DNA of 64,000 nt from positions 27,366,548-27,430,547 of the forward strand of contig OX375880.1 in NCBI GenBank assembly GCA_947359465.1, read 5' to 3'. The notes beneath the pieces were generated by a model that saw only the letters and a program-made list of their open reading frames with translations, did no database searches and was not told the origin of the DNA. Position numbers and translations under genes: made by a program. This DNA is from Metellina segmentata (lineage: Eukaryota > Arthropoda > Arachnida > Araneae > Tetragnathidae). This document shows, in pieces, positions 1 to 11,390 of the stretch (its first letter is position 1; each line of letters begins with the position of its first letter).

Positions 1-2689
1 GCCATTAAATACATCAGTAATCATGAAATCTACTATAGTATTGATAAAATACTGACTTAATTAATTTTTAATTAAAAGTTGTTTTTTCCATTCTAAACGA
101 GTAGATTTCATGAAATGAAGCTTCAGTTAGAGTAAAACCTATTTATTCCCTCTTAATCTAACTACAGAATAAGTAAAAAGTAGTTACCTAACTAGTCGAT
201 ATTAAATCCTTATTTAGAGAACAGTTAATTATGTACTAGTTAATGTTAAACCCCTTGCATGTTGACATTTCATGGGAAAAAAGATTTACAAATGGAATTT
301 ATAGATTACTATTCCTATAAAAGAATTATATCGTACATGGAAATCTACAGAATAATTAATTTGCTGTACGTTGAGCACAATTGTAGTGATGGCTTGTTAG
401 TCCATCATTTTAAATATCCAGTCCAGTGTGACGAATATTTTCGATCCTAATAAGTTCAAATCCTATTTTTAAATCGGGTATTACAAAGACTTAGCCTCAA
501 GAAAAACTTACCGTTGCCTTGTTAAGGGGCAGACACAAAGCCAACTATAATAAGCACTTATGTTTAATTTATTCTAAGTTCTTTCAAAAAATTTTTTTAT
601 TCTAAAGACAATCGAAAAACAATTCTACTCTAAACCCTAGGGTGTGCAGAATAGATTTTTGTAATCTATGGATATATTTTTTTTTGTCTTGACATGTCTG
701 GAGATTTTTACACGAAAGAAGTAAAAAAAACACTAAATAATAAAAAGGAAGACAAGTGGGTGCTTTTATGTACTGGATGAACCGAAGCACAGTTTATTAA
801 GCTACAATGTATTTCCTCTTATTTAAGGATTCACAACACAGTTAAAAATCTATTTGTAAGGAAGAAAGGTTTATTTTTTCCGTAGCTTAAAAAACGTTAT
901 TTTCAAAATTCCTTTGTGTTTATTATAAGCGGATAATTGTTCACAATCAGCCTGAGATAGAAAAAAATATACTTTTCTTGAAAAAGGTTCGAAAGATTTA
1001 TCCCCACCCACCACACCATTGGGAAAGAAAACAAAATTAATGGCGAAAATGGTAGTTTTAATTAATTTTTTGAAGAATGGTTTGGATTTTCCATTTTAAT
1101 TGCTGAAGAGAAGAAATAATGGACCATTTTAATAAGATTTTTCAAAAAAAGATTGTTCTGACTTGAGGCTAGATCCTTGAAGACATTTTAATTAATCTGA
1201 TTGAATAGTAGAAAAGTTAAGCAATTACAAAATATTCCTTGAACAATTTATCCTAGGTACTGGATTCTACAGATTCTAAGCAAATTCTTAGTGGAAAACG
1301 TTGTTTCATTCTTGAAAACGGAAAAGCAATCTTCTAAATCATTTCCTTTCTTATTATCCTAAGACAGGCTAGTCAACTTATTTTTTGAATGTGAAGGGTT
1401 TAACTTGCGTTAAAGAATTCAAAACAACTCCAGAGTAGTATATTATGTTACGTTTGATATGATTCACAGGAGTTAAACAAACTTCAAAGAATTTAAAACT
1501 CATGGAAAATTGACTTTGAAAGATTCTAATATGTAATCAAAAACTAACATTGTTATTAATTTACAAATAAATATTTTTCAAATTTTGAAGCATTCGTTTT
1601 TTTTTAAATTTTATTAAAGTTATTTTAATAATTTTACTATAAAAGCTTTGAAGTTAGTATTTTAATTTATTTCTAATTCAAAAGTTCATTTAAAAGTTGT
1701 GATGGTTGCAGTTGGATTTTTGTCGTTCTAGAGCAACACAAAGAAGGAGAAGATTCAACATTTAATAGTTGATAGACAGATATTTTAGAAGCTTCGTGTT
1801 TTGTACACGTTTAGTTTATTTACCATATCACTCAAAAAAATAAAATTTTAAGTTTTAATAGAATACTTTATCCACTACTTTTATATTTCTACAATTTCGT
1901 GACGGATTATTTTTGCATTATTTATTTAGGAGATTAAAAATTGTTCGGATTTCTAAAATTTCCATTTCAATAAATTAGCGAATCTTTGTTTTTCTATACT
2001 ATTATATAACATTATTTGTAAAAGTAATTAATTTTTATATATTTGATCGTACGATGCATTCATTATAACAACAGCACAAATTCTCTATAAATTTAAAACA
2101 TTATTTATTTTAAAAGATGCATTTAATTTTTAAAATGTTTGTGATATAGATATTGGTAGTTATGTTTATTACCTCATTGTAATTAGCTTTTTTAGAGATT
2201 ACTAGATCCCTTTTACATTTAGTGTTAGATATATCATTCTCGGAAGTGCATGGTATACACAATAATCTAAGTTAGAACAATAATATTCATTAAATGTTCG
2301 AAACTTAGAAGGACGTACAGAGACTATGATTAAACACATTAATGACAATTTTAGAACAACAATGAAGTAAGGTTTGTTGAGGATGGAGGTAGCGTTCAAT
2401 GTTGTGTGAAATTGACTGTTTTGTGTAGAGTGAAAGACTTAAAATGTTTTGTATAAGTGAATCTTATGTGAAGTAACTTAGCGACAATTTGTGAGGAAAA
2501 TACGTGAATTACATAGAGCTAGTGATTTGATAACCCCTCTCTAAATCCGTATCGTAACTTGACAGGTTATTCGAATACAATTTCAGAATGTCGCTTTCGA
2601 GGGTTTTCTCTTCTGTCAAGCTAAATGTTGAAGGTTTGTTTTTCGAATACGATTTATGCACGTCTCCATAAAACTTCAATAGACCAAAC
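1..2689. other. AT-rich intronic sequence, nothing recognised
   Basis: Long A and T runs; open frames here are short and resemble no family I know. Presumed part of the long neurexin intron. Confidence 0.5.
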
Positions 2690-2952
2690 AAAGTTCGTCG
2701 TGTACGAGGGAGCTGGTGCACATTAAATATGTCTTGATCTCAAATGCACACTCACATTGCCGTGGTGTGGAAGTTTGCAGAGTGAGGTACCAGCTCGGAT
2801 TTTTATTTCGTCATCTGATTGTGGTTCGAGTGAACAAAAAGTTTAAAATAACGAGGGGTTGTCTCTAGAATTTTCCCCTTCGGGATTGATGTAGGACCGT
2901 CGTCAATAACCCATTGTGTTTCTCCAATGCAACGGTAATGGGCTACCTACCA
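2690..2952 (+). repeat. SINE tail (tRNA-derived family A), truncated 5'
   Basis: Carries the body shared by many copies in this window: a GTCGTGTAC start, a GGTGTGGAAGTTTGC block, a CATCTGATTGTGGTT block, and a 3' part reading GGGATTGATGTAGGACCGTC then GTCAATAACCCATTGTGT. It ends in CTACCTACC. The tRNA-like head is missing. Confidence 0.7.
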
Positions 2953-3660
2953 ATAAATTCCAATGGATAAAATTTAACTTGATACATATGATGCTTTATA
3001 GTTGAACATCAATCGTTGACGAAACGGTGGTAAACTACATTTTAAGATATCCCCGCATAAGAAGGGAACATTTGGAAAGTAGAAGTAAAAATCTTTGTAG
3101 ACTGTTCGGTTTGTTTGTTCGCATTGAAAATCTCTCTCATAAAGTGTTGACAATAAATCTGACAGCAAAAAATCGAAATGCAACAGAATATCTTATCCAA
3201 GCGATACTGGCTCCGCGAAACCCGAAAATACATCACAATTTCATGAGTCGGAAAGTCGGGCCAAAGACAAATATTTCCCCCTGTATAAATAAGACCTCAT
3301 TTCTCGGCAACCATCGTTATTTATATCGATACACAATCCTCGCAAACGATCTCTCCACAATGTCCGGCTCGGAAAGCCCCCTTCTTTCATCATTCTCTTT
3401 CCCAAAAGCCCCGAAGCCTAAGCGCCACGGACATCTTAGGGGACAACTCCTGAAACAACTAGACCAAAAGAAATCAATCTTAATGGGGCCGCGAAGAAAC
3501 TTCTACTTCTGCTGAACTTCAACGAGTGCCATCTGTGGGGACTAATCGAAGGAGAATCGGAAAAAAGCCCTGCAGTGGAAAACGTTTTCCGTGACAGCGT
3601 ATTTCTCAGTGATCACTACCGCGGTTTCCCTATAGAAAGCACTCTGGGTAAAGAATGGTA
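2953..3660. other. unclassified island with higher GC, containing a 162-codon open frame
   Basis: Base composition is clearly less AT-rich than the flanks from about 3160 to 3660. A plus-strand frame (3027-3515) is open for 162 codons, but its translation shows no domain, signal or membrane segment I recognise. Part of its first third (about 3040-3145) is related to sequence at about 28060-28170, so that part is a dispersed repeat. I do not call a gene here. Confidence 0.3.
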
Positions 3661-4174
3661 GAGATGGATTTGATCCCGGGGATTTTTTTTTCTGTTCTAC
3701 TCTTTGTTGACCCTATGTCCATTGATACCGCTGGATCAGTGTTCTTAATCTTGGGGATGAAATGAAATCTGGATTTTCAATTTTTACTCGGGATCCAGTC
3801 GGAACTTGGCTTTGACGCACCTTAGTTTTTAGGAATTAGAGGAAAAATTCCATTTCGTGATTTGTGGACAACAAAATATTTATAGAGACGATTCAACATC
3901 TTAAGGGAGTCTGGGACATTAAAAATTTTTTTATTAATTAATTTAGAATTTTTATTTTTTTTTTGTACTGATTACCCATCTAACTAATAAGCGAAATCAC
4001 AACACACATTTTTTCCAAAAGTTCTTTAAAAATTTTTAATTAAATGTTTTTGAAAAAAAGAGGGGTCATTTTAAATTGTAAGGCTCAAAATATTCTTGAT
4101 CAATTTTCAAAATTCTTGCAGTAAATTATTCACAAATTTATTAACTTTAATTTTGATTCAGCAATTTATAAAAT

Positions 4175-5746
4175 ACTAGCAAAATACCCGACCTTACTCG
4201 GTTTGAATTGGTTTACTCTAGATTGAAGAGATAATCAAAATATATAATGACTTACGTTTTTTGTAGAATAAAAATTTATTTTAACATCTTTCGCCATCTT
4301 TATATTTTCTACAACTTACTTTGGACACAAATCCTACACATGCATATCCATTCATGTAATACATTTCACATACATCGCACAATTGCTGTATGACAAAGCT
4401 ACAAAATGACGAAAGGTGATACTAAGGTTACTACTATAAAAGGCGATTTTGAGGGAGATTTGGAATTCCCTTTCTTAAGTTCTTTTCATGTTCAACTCAA
4501 TTAATTGAAATTACGATTTATGACGAGTGCTCTCGCACTCATAGTCAACAAAACAATATTTTTTTTTTACTTGTGGCACTTTTGCCTCCGGTATGCGACA
4601 TTATGAAATTTTGCAATCTTTTCCTGTCATTATTACAATGAATTTTTTAATGTTGGAAAAAGTTCTACTTCGGATTTTTAAACATTATTATTCTTTCAAT
4701 AACGGCATTATTCTTTAAATAACGGCATTACTCTTTCAATAATATCACAACTACACTTAAAATTTACTGAAAATTTATACTGACTTACCTAACATTTTTA
4801 AGTCTAATACTTTGTGGTGCTGTTGCGTGTGATGAGAAGGAAAACACATTTATTAAAATAATAAATATTTAAAACAGAAAACAGTGAAATAGAACAAAAT
4901 AAAAGATGTCGGAAAAAATTGTTCTAAAGATATTAATTTGTGATTCATTTTTATCTCTTGATCTCGCACAGTTGCCACAACTTACAACTAAAAGTGCACA
5001 AAATTTAGAAATGTGAAATTAATTCAGAGCGAAAGAACAAGAATAAATATCACTGCTCGCGCGATCTTGTTCATTCTCGTATCGTTGAAAAATATCGTCT
5101 GTCCCAAATATTCGGAAATCGTTTTCATTGCACAAAGAATAAAAATAAGACTCGAAATAAATAAAATATCAGAGCTAAAATTTCACCATAAAATTTTTTT
5201 TGAAAAATAATTGGTTTTCAGCATTACTGGTAAAGCAAATGAAAGTAATCGTAATACTCAAACTACATTCCAATTTTTCGAAAACTATCAAATAGTGGCT
5301 GATTTAAGTATACTTACTCAGGTGTTGTAGCTTGAAACTCTTCTAAATATAACAATAAAAAAATGTTTAATATTGCATTCACTAAACTAATAAATAATGT
5401 ATAAAATAAAACACATTGTAATCAAATATCTGGAATACAATTCATGTGATGTCTACACAAACACACAAACACAAAATCGAGCATAGAACAGAAAGACGGA
5501 CAGACAGACTTTCGAAAACAATGCCACTCACTAAATGAAGATAAGTACTCACTGTATGCAAATTTCCATGAAAATATCTTAAACCGCGTGGACGTGTATA
5601 GGGCACAACATACAGACAGACAGACAGACACCAAACGAGATAAAGGCGGATTCGGCATCAGAAGGGTCGAAAACGGATAGAAAACTTGAAATGGGTCGAA
5701 AATATTGAATGTACAAACAAACACTCCATTCTTATTTATATAGATT
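4175..5746. mobile_element. unclassified interspersed element
   Basis: Starts with TACTAGCAAAATACCCGACC and ends near ATTTATATAGATT, a terminal style I associate with dispersed arthropod repeats but cannot assign to a class. It includes a short CAGACAGA microsatellite at about 5611-5629. No transposase or reverse transcriptase motif is visible, so it is non-autonomous or decayed. Confidence 0.4.
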
Positions 5747-8050
5747 AATTTAATAAAAAATATTTGAATGAAAATGTTTGAAAATTTTAATGTACTTTTT
5801 TTTTAAAAAGTCATATTTTTAAAAGTAAATATTTGTTTTAAATTTGCTAAATCAGAATTAAAGTATACTGTTTGAAAAAGATATATTCCAAATTTCAACA
5901 ATTAAACTTTATCAGTTTTCGACTTATAGCAATTTGAATACAGGAAGTCTTGAAAAAATGTATCATGGAGAAAAACGCATTTAAAATTTTAAGGACAGAT
6001 GTTGTTGCCATGACAACAACTGTCAAGAGTGTTAGATTTTCAAAACAACGCACCACAAAAATTATTATATCTCTAGTTCTAATTAAGATAGAAACATGAT
6101 TTAGACGTCATTTTTAGCAGAAAACACAGAGAATTTCTTAAAATAATAAAAAAAATTCGGAAATTGGACGATTTTTGTGTCCCGGACCCCCTTAAAGTGG
6201 TTTCGATGAAGTTTCTCGTCCATCTAGATTTAACTAATTTTGATATTTACTATATTGTCATTAAGATATGGCCGATTTTTTTTTATGATGATCAGATTGT
6301 TAAAAGTAGTTAGAATTATCGTTTGCACATTAGTTGCTGTTATATTTTCGTATTATCGTTTGCACACTTATTGCTTTTACATTTTCGTGTAATCGTTTGT
6401 ACACTAGTTACTATTATATATTCGTGTAATTTCGTTTGATAAGAATGGCAACAGTATGAGAGAGATCGCACAGCTTCTGATCTCCGCGTTCATTCCAAAA
6501 AAAGAATGTTTTATAAGGCAGCGGTGAAAATATTTCTATGTATGGAGTCAGATTAAATGAAGTGTATTTTGTACAGAAGATTGAATAATTTGATTCAAGG
6601 AGAGTCTCGTAACAGAGATAAATATCTGGTAATTTTTTTTTAATTTTCACGAGATAGTTCTTTTATTAAGATCTCATCAGTTTTGTTAATTACTGTTTAT
6701 CCACTATTGAGACAACCACCTGGTTGGTTAAGAAACCTTTGCATTAACCTCTTGAGCGGCGCGATATTAGCGAGTAGTATAATGTTTATTTTATTCCATA
6801 ACAAAATTACTAACCACTTTCTAAAGAATCCCTTGGATTCTTCCAGCCTTAAGAAACTTTTATTGTTTTTTCCAAAGAAAATAACCTCATTGGAATGATT
6901 CTATTCGCTCTTTCCTTGGAGTAGAATCCTTTGGAACTATTTTATCAACCCATTCTGCAGAACAGAATCCTTTGAAGCTATTCTATTGACCCGTTTTGTA
7001 GAATACATTTCGTTGGAAAGATCCTATTGCTTCTGCCCTAAGAATAAAATCCTTTGGAAAGAATCCTAAAGAATACATTACATTGGACAATAGGTCAAAA
7101 GAAGTTGGAATTTTCATGCAAGGTAGACTGCACGTTTTAAGGTGGAAATAAGTGTGTGAACCCCTTAGAGGGTTAAGAAAAACTTGTATTAAGGAATATA
7201 AGCATTACTTTGACACTAATCTAACGATATATTCATGTATTGATGCAAATTTAATTTAGATTTTGAATTTGTCCAAGCGTTTGGTTGATTAAAGCTCTTT
7301 TGCTTGTGCACTGAATCCAACAGTTTTTTACTATGAAAAATTCATTACCACTTTTATCATCCACACCCAAAAATTTGTGTACTCGAGCACTAAAAGGTTC
7401 CGTATTTGCAAAACATATTTGCACTTTGGATTTATCAATAGAGGAAAATGTGAAAAGAAGAGGCAAAAAAGGTTTGGTGAGCAAACTTTTATTTTATTAA
7501 ATATAAAAGTCTTTCACGCGTTAGGTTCTTCTACGTAAAAAGGAGGCAGAATCAACGAGAATGTTAAATCACCATACTGGTTTCTCGAGCCAATGAAGAA
7601 GGATCTTTTAATATAAATTATTCTATGATTTGAAGTTTCGTGAACTATTTGTTGGATAATTACCATATCGTTTACTGACGTGTTGCATTTATATTCTATG
7701 TGTTTTATTATTTTTTATCATAGCAACGTTTGTGTTATGAATAAGTATTTAACCTCAATTTAGCATATTTTTCGAAACACCACACAGCAACTATGGTTAC
7801 AAATTATCTTGAAAAAAACTTAAAGGTAATTGTTCAATAAAAAACATGTTTAACAAAAAATCAATCATTTTAAAAATAAAATTTCATTTCATTCGTTTTG
7901 AAATTTTAAAAAGCTGATTTTATCAGTCTTCGTATAATTAATTAATTAATTAACATTTTTTAGGGTTAAGCAAAAATAAAAGTTCTATACTCTTATACGT
8001 ATAAACCCTTCAGAATTATATTTATTAGCTTTTTTTATTTATAGTATAGC
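5747..8050. other. intronic sequence with degenerate short repeats
   Basis: About 6300-6425 repeats a TATCGTTTGCACA-type motif three times. About 6830-7075 has irregular repeats around AGAATCCTTTGGA at roughly 60-bp spacing. No gene was recognised. Confidence 0.45.
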
Positions 8051-8051
8051 A

Positions 8052-8270
8052 ATCAAGCCGACCAACCGGTCTAGAGGTTAAGGTGTTGGCCTCTGGATCG
8101 GAAGGTTTCTTGTTCGAATCCGGGGTCAGGGCATGGATGTAAATGTGCTGTCCTTAGTTAGGGGTAGTGATGGTCGCCCATTGGGTGCCCCTTCACAAAT
8201 GACCATCGCTTCCCGGCCTTGCAGTGGCCTATGATTAGCAATCGAGTGCCCGCCGTAATTTAAAAAAGTA
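8052..8270 (+). repeat. SINE with tRNA-like head (family A head, distinct tail)
   Basis: The head shows a Pol III A-box-like segment (TAGAGGTTAAGGTGTTGG) and a B-box (TTGTTCGAATCC), about the spacing of a tRNA. The tail (GGTCGCCCATTGGGTGCCCC and following) differs from the common tail in this window, so this is a second subfamily sharing the head. Confidence 0.75.
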
Positions 8271-8669
8271 TAGCAATCATTAAAAATTTACGCTTATCCC
8301 AAGTGTAGTTAAAAATATTTATAAGTACCCAATTTAAAAGTTTTACGAAATTTGCATCGAATATTTTTTGTCATTACTTCAAATAAGATTCATGGAAGTT
8401 TTAAAAATTCACAAGGGAAATTAGAGTAGAAAAAGCATTGTAAAAAACCTTAAATGGGAAAAAGATCCGTACAAAATAATTATATTTTTAACATTGGCAC
8501 TGGGGAAATACTCAAGCCAAATATTCTTAGAAATATTAATCCATTAAAGAAAAGATTTCCAAAAGAAAGTTGGAACATTAATCAGTTGCGAATAAATATG
8601 TGTGCGAAAGAACTATAAAAAACATTTCGATAAAAAGAACAACAGTAATTATGATCTATGAAATCCAGT

Positions 8670-9080
8670 TTGAAGTAATGTAATAGCTCAAGTAGTTGTC
8701 TTAGTGTCTTGCTCTCATTTCGAATTCCGAAATTGAATAACTCGTTTGCAGTTTGCATTCGAATACCCGTCTATTGTCGTTTTTAATGAATCCCTGTCTG
8801 AGTTCCTTCTAACGAAATTAATTAATTTGTTTTTTTTCATCTCGGGGTAATCTCGTTTCCCCGAGACTCGGCGAATTTTTCTCGTTCGCTAATGAAAAGA
8901 AAACTTTCGGCGAATGCTAAGCTCGCGTTCTTTTTAATTACCTCTTTCGGGCAATTACACAATATTAAAATAATATGACGTCACTCTTGTTTTACGAGAT
9001 ATTGCACATTCAATTTTCATAACTTCGCATCGGTTCTCTCTTTCTCGAATTACTGAATTTACATCACGTTTAAAAATTCA
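8670..9080. promoter_or_regulatory. candidate conserved intronic regulatory island
   Basis: Non-repetitive, less AT-rich sequence in a low-complexity intron. It has a stem CTCGGGG / CCCCGAG at 8841-8847 and 8859-8865, a perfect CRE-type palindrome TGACGTCA at 8976-8983, and TAATTAATT homeodomain-type sites at about 8817-8826. The enhancer role is inference only; no open frame of note crosses it. Confidence 0.3.
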
Positions 9081-9735
9081 TTTGGAATTCTCAGCCGGGA
9101 GTAAAGATATTTTGTAACATGGGAATGTATTCAGATGTGAAATCAAATATATTTTATATTTCTTTATATTTTTGAGGTACTTGTGTGTGTGTGTGTCGCG
9201 CTGAGTTATATTCATTTTGGTATAGTATAAACGAATAGTTTTAAGAGCAGGATTCTTTAAATTAATGAATATAGTCAGGTGTTTTGCGATTGAACGTTTT
9301 CCAAAAAATCACACGCAATATATCTGTGCTCAGGTGGCAAAATATTTTAAGTCACTATTTTTTAATTTTTCGTGACAGCAATTTTAAGATTCAAGATTCA
9401 ACATGTGGTTCTGAGGTTTTTAATTTATTACAATTTTCTCACCTTTGTTTTCTTATAAACTGAAATAAAATTGCTTAGGACATTTTGCCACCTTCTAAAC
9501 ATTAACAAATTAGACTCCAGGATAGGACTTACTCAATTTTTTGGGAAAAGTGACATAACATTTTTTTCATCTGAGCAAAGATTCTATCAATAAATTTAAG
9601 TGGTGGTTAGAATAACCAGAATTTTTTTACCTTCTAATTTTAAGTTATAACGTCAGGTTCGTTGTTTACACAGGAAATCAAATTCGTTGAAACACTGGAA
9701 ATATTAGTTTGGGTCATTTGTGGGTTACTGCGGCT

Positions 9736-9771
<36 letters not shown>

Positions 9772-10540
9772 TTTTTTTGCTTTACCACCCGAAAAGCGAG
9801 GTTTTAGGTAGTATTGATATAATTTTCAGGAATACATGTCTTTAAAAGTTACATCAACATTCAACTAAGTAGATTTTATTTAAATAATTGAGGATTTAGA
9901 TAACGAAAATTAATTTTTTTTCTTTATACAGCTCCGTCTCTAGACTGCTTTTTTTTACTTTCTTGACTATTTATAAGTGTCTGGTTTTCTTATTTATTTT
10001 AATCTCTAATAATAACAGGGCAGCTTATTATTAATATTATTATTGCGCATAACAGCACCAAGTATTTGACGCTTTGATTTATAATCTCCCTTGCTTTCAA
10101 ATTCCTTAATTTTTATTTTTCATGCATTTAAACAATATTTATGTATTTTAGAAACATAGTTTCATACATGTATTGTAGAAACATAGTTATGTGAAAGGTG
10201 CAATGCATGTTTAGTCGATGTAGCTCAGCTCTCTACTGACAGCTAAAATCGACGCCTTTTTCATTTATGTATGAGAGGTTTTTCTCTCAAGCTAAATGTA
10301 GGTAGTGGTAATGTTTTTGTGGTAGAAAGTTGCTTCCTGTATGTATTTTGGACTTGACCAATAGGTATTCCGAACTGATATTTAATTTATCAAAACCGTC
10401 TCGCCTTAAGGCATACGGTGTAGTTTTGGGTTGTGAGCAACCCCGCACAGCACATGCGTTGCCGCCCATGTTTCTCAATATTACAATACAATTACACTTA
10501 CTACCATGGGATGGGCTATGATAGATCTTCTAGTCTTATT
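9081..10540. other. AT-rich sequence with a long poly-T tract
   Basis: A run of more than 25 T lies at about 9737-9764, with a short GT microsatellite at 9183-9197. Open frames around 10287-10521 on both strands overlap and look fortuitous. Confidence 0.45.
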
Positions 10541-10599
10541 TCAAGAAGTCGATTGCCTATTATCTTAAGGCCTTGTCTTGACTCTTTACTTGTCCAAAG

Positions 10600-11038
10600 T
10601 AGTTTTCTTTCTATTTTTTTGTGGTCACGGGGAAATAGGTCTTATGTTTTCCGACAGTTTGCAGTCATAAATTACGTGGTCAACACTTTGAATTCCTTCT
10701 CCACATTCGCATTGGTCTTCATTATTGAATAAACTTTTCTTTTGCTGTCCAAATACGTCGTGACCAGTGATAAATTGATTGATCTCAAAAGATCCTAGAT
10801 GTATCATCTGTGACATGTCCTTGTATTCTGTGTGGACTACTCTTCCCTTCTCTGAGTAGTCCCATCGCCCTTGCCACATCCCTTCTGCTTCTTTGTTAAT
10901 TTGTTTCCGGATGTATTCCTTGTCCATTTGTTCTGCCTTCTCCATGTACTGTTCCTCTATCGCTTCTTTTACCAGAGCATCCGCCCACTCCTTGCCCTCA
11001 TGGCCTGCGTGGGCTTTAATCCATTTTAGGTTTATAAC
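10600..11038 (-). pseudogene. non-LTR retrotransposon fragment: RNase H and C-terminal region
   Basis: Read on the minus strand from about 11038, the frame gives LKWIKAHAGHEGKEWADALV, the final catalytic block of the RNase H domain of I/Jockey/LOA-type non-LTR elements. It continues through a long linker to CECGEGIQSVDHVIYDC, a Cys/His motif of the C-terminal tail. The reading is open to about 10625, then ends. No reverse transcriptase or endonuclease is present, so this is a truncated retrotransposon copy and not a host gene. Confidence 0.7.
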
Positions 11039-11077
11039 CCCTCAGTAATTCTTTATTTGATGTTTCATATTCCAAAC

Positions 11078-11390
11078 TGATATACACTGACGAGCCAAAA
11101 CATTATGACCACCCCCACATTTTTCAATGAACTAACTTAATGACGAAGAGGGAACGTGATGAAGCACTGCAATAAATGGACATGGACAAGAAAACACGTT
11201 CTACAGGGTTTGTGTATGAGTTAACACGGGGAAATCAAGCGGAAACAGGGAATCACAGGTCGTCCTAAAAATGCCCCTCCAAGCCCCAATTTTAAAATCT
11301 AAAGTTAGTTTTTCGGCAATAAATGAACACGTAAAAGAAAACACGTCCAGGGTTTGTGTATTTGAGTTAACACAGAGAAATCTCGCGGTT
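11078..11390. mobile_element. Tc1/mariner-type terminal fragment with an internal direct repeat
   Basis: TACACTGACGAGCC followed by AAAACATTATGACCACC at about 11083-11114 is a Tc1/mariner-like terminal repeat. Downstream, a block around AAAACACGTTC...TTTGTGTATGAGTTAACAC (about 11190-11245) recurs at about 11338-11390. No matching opposite terminus or transposase was seen. Confidence 0.45.

Noticed and set aside
3027..3515. A protein-coding gene of 162 codons
   Set aside because: No domain, and part of it is a dispersed repeat; kept only as an unclassified island.
8052..8130. A tRNA gene
   Set aside because: A- and B-box-like segments are present but the cloverleaf pairing is poor and the sequence continues into a repeated SINE body.
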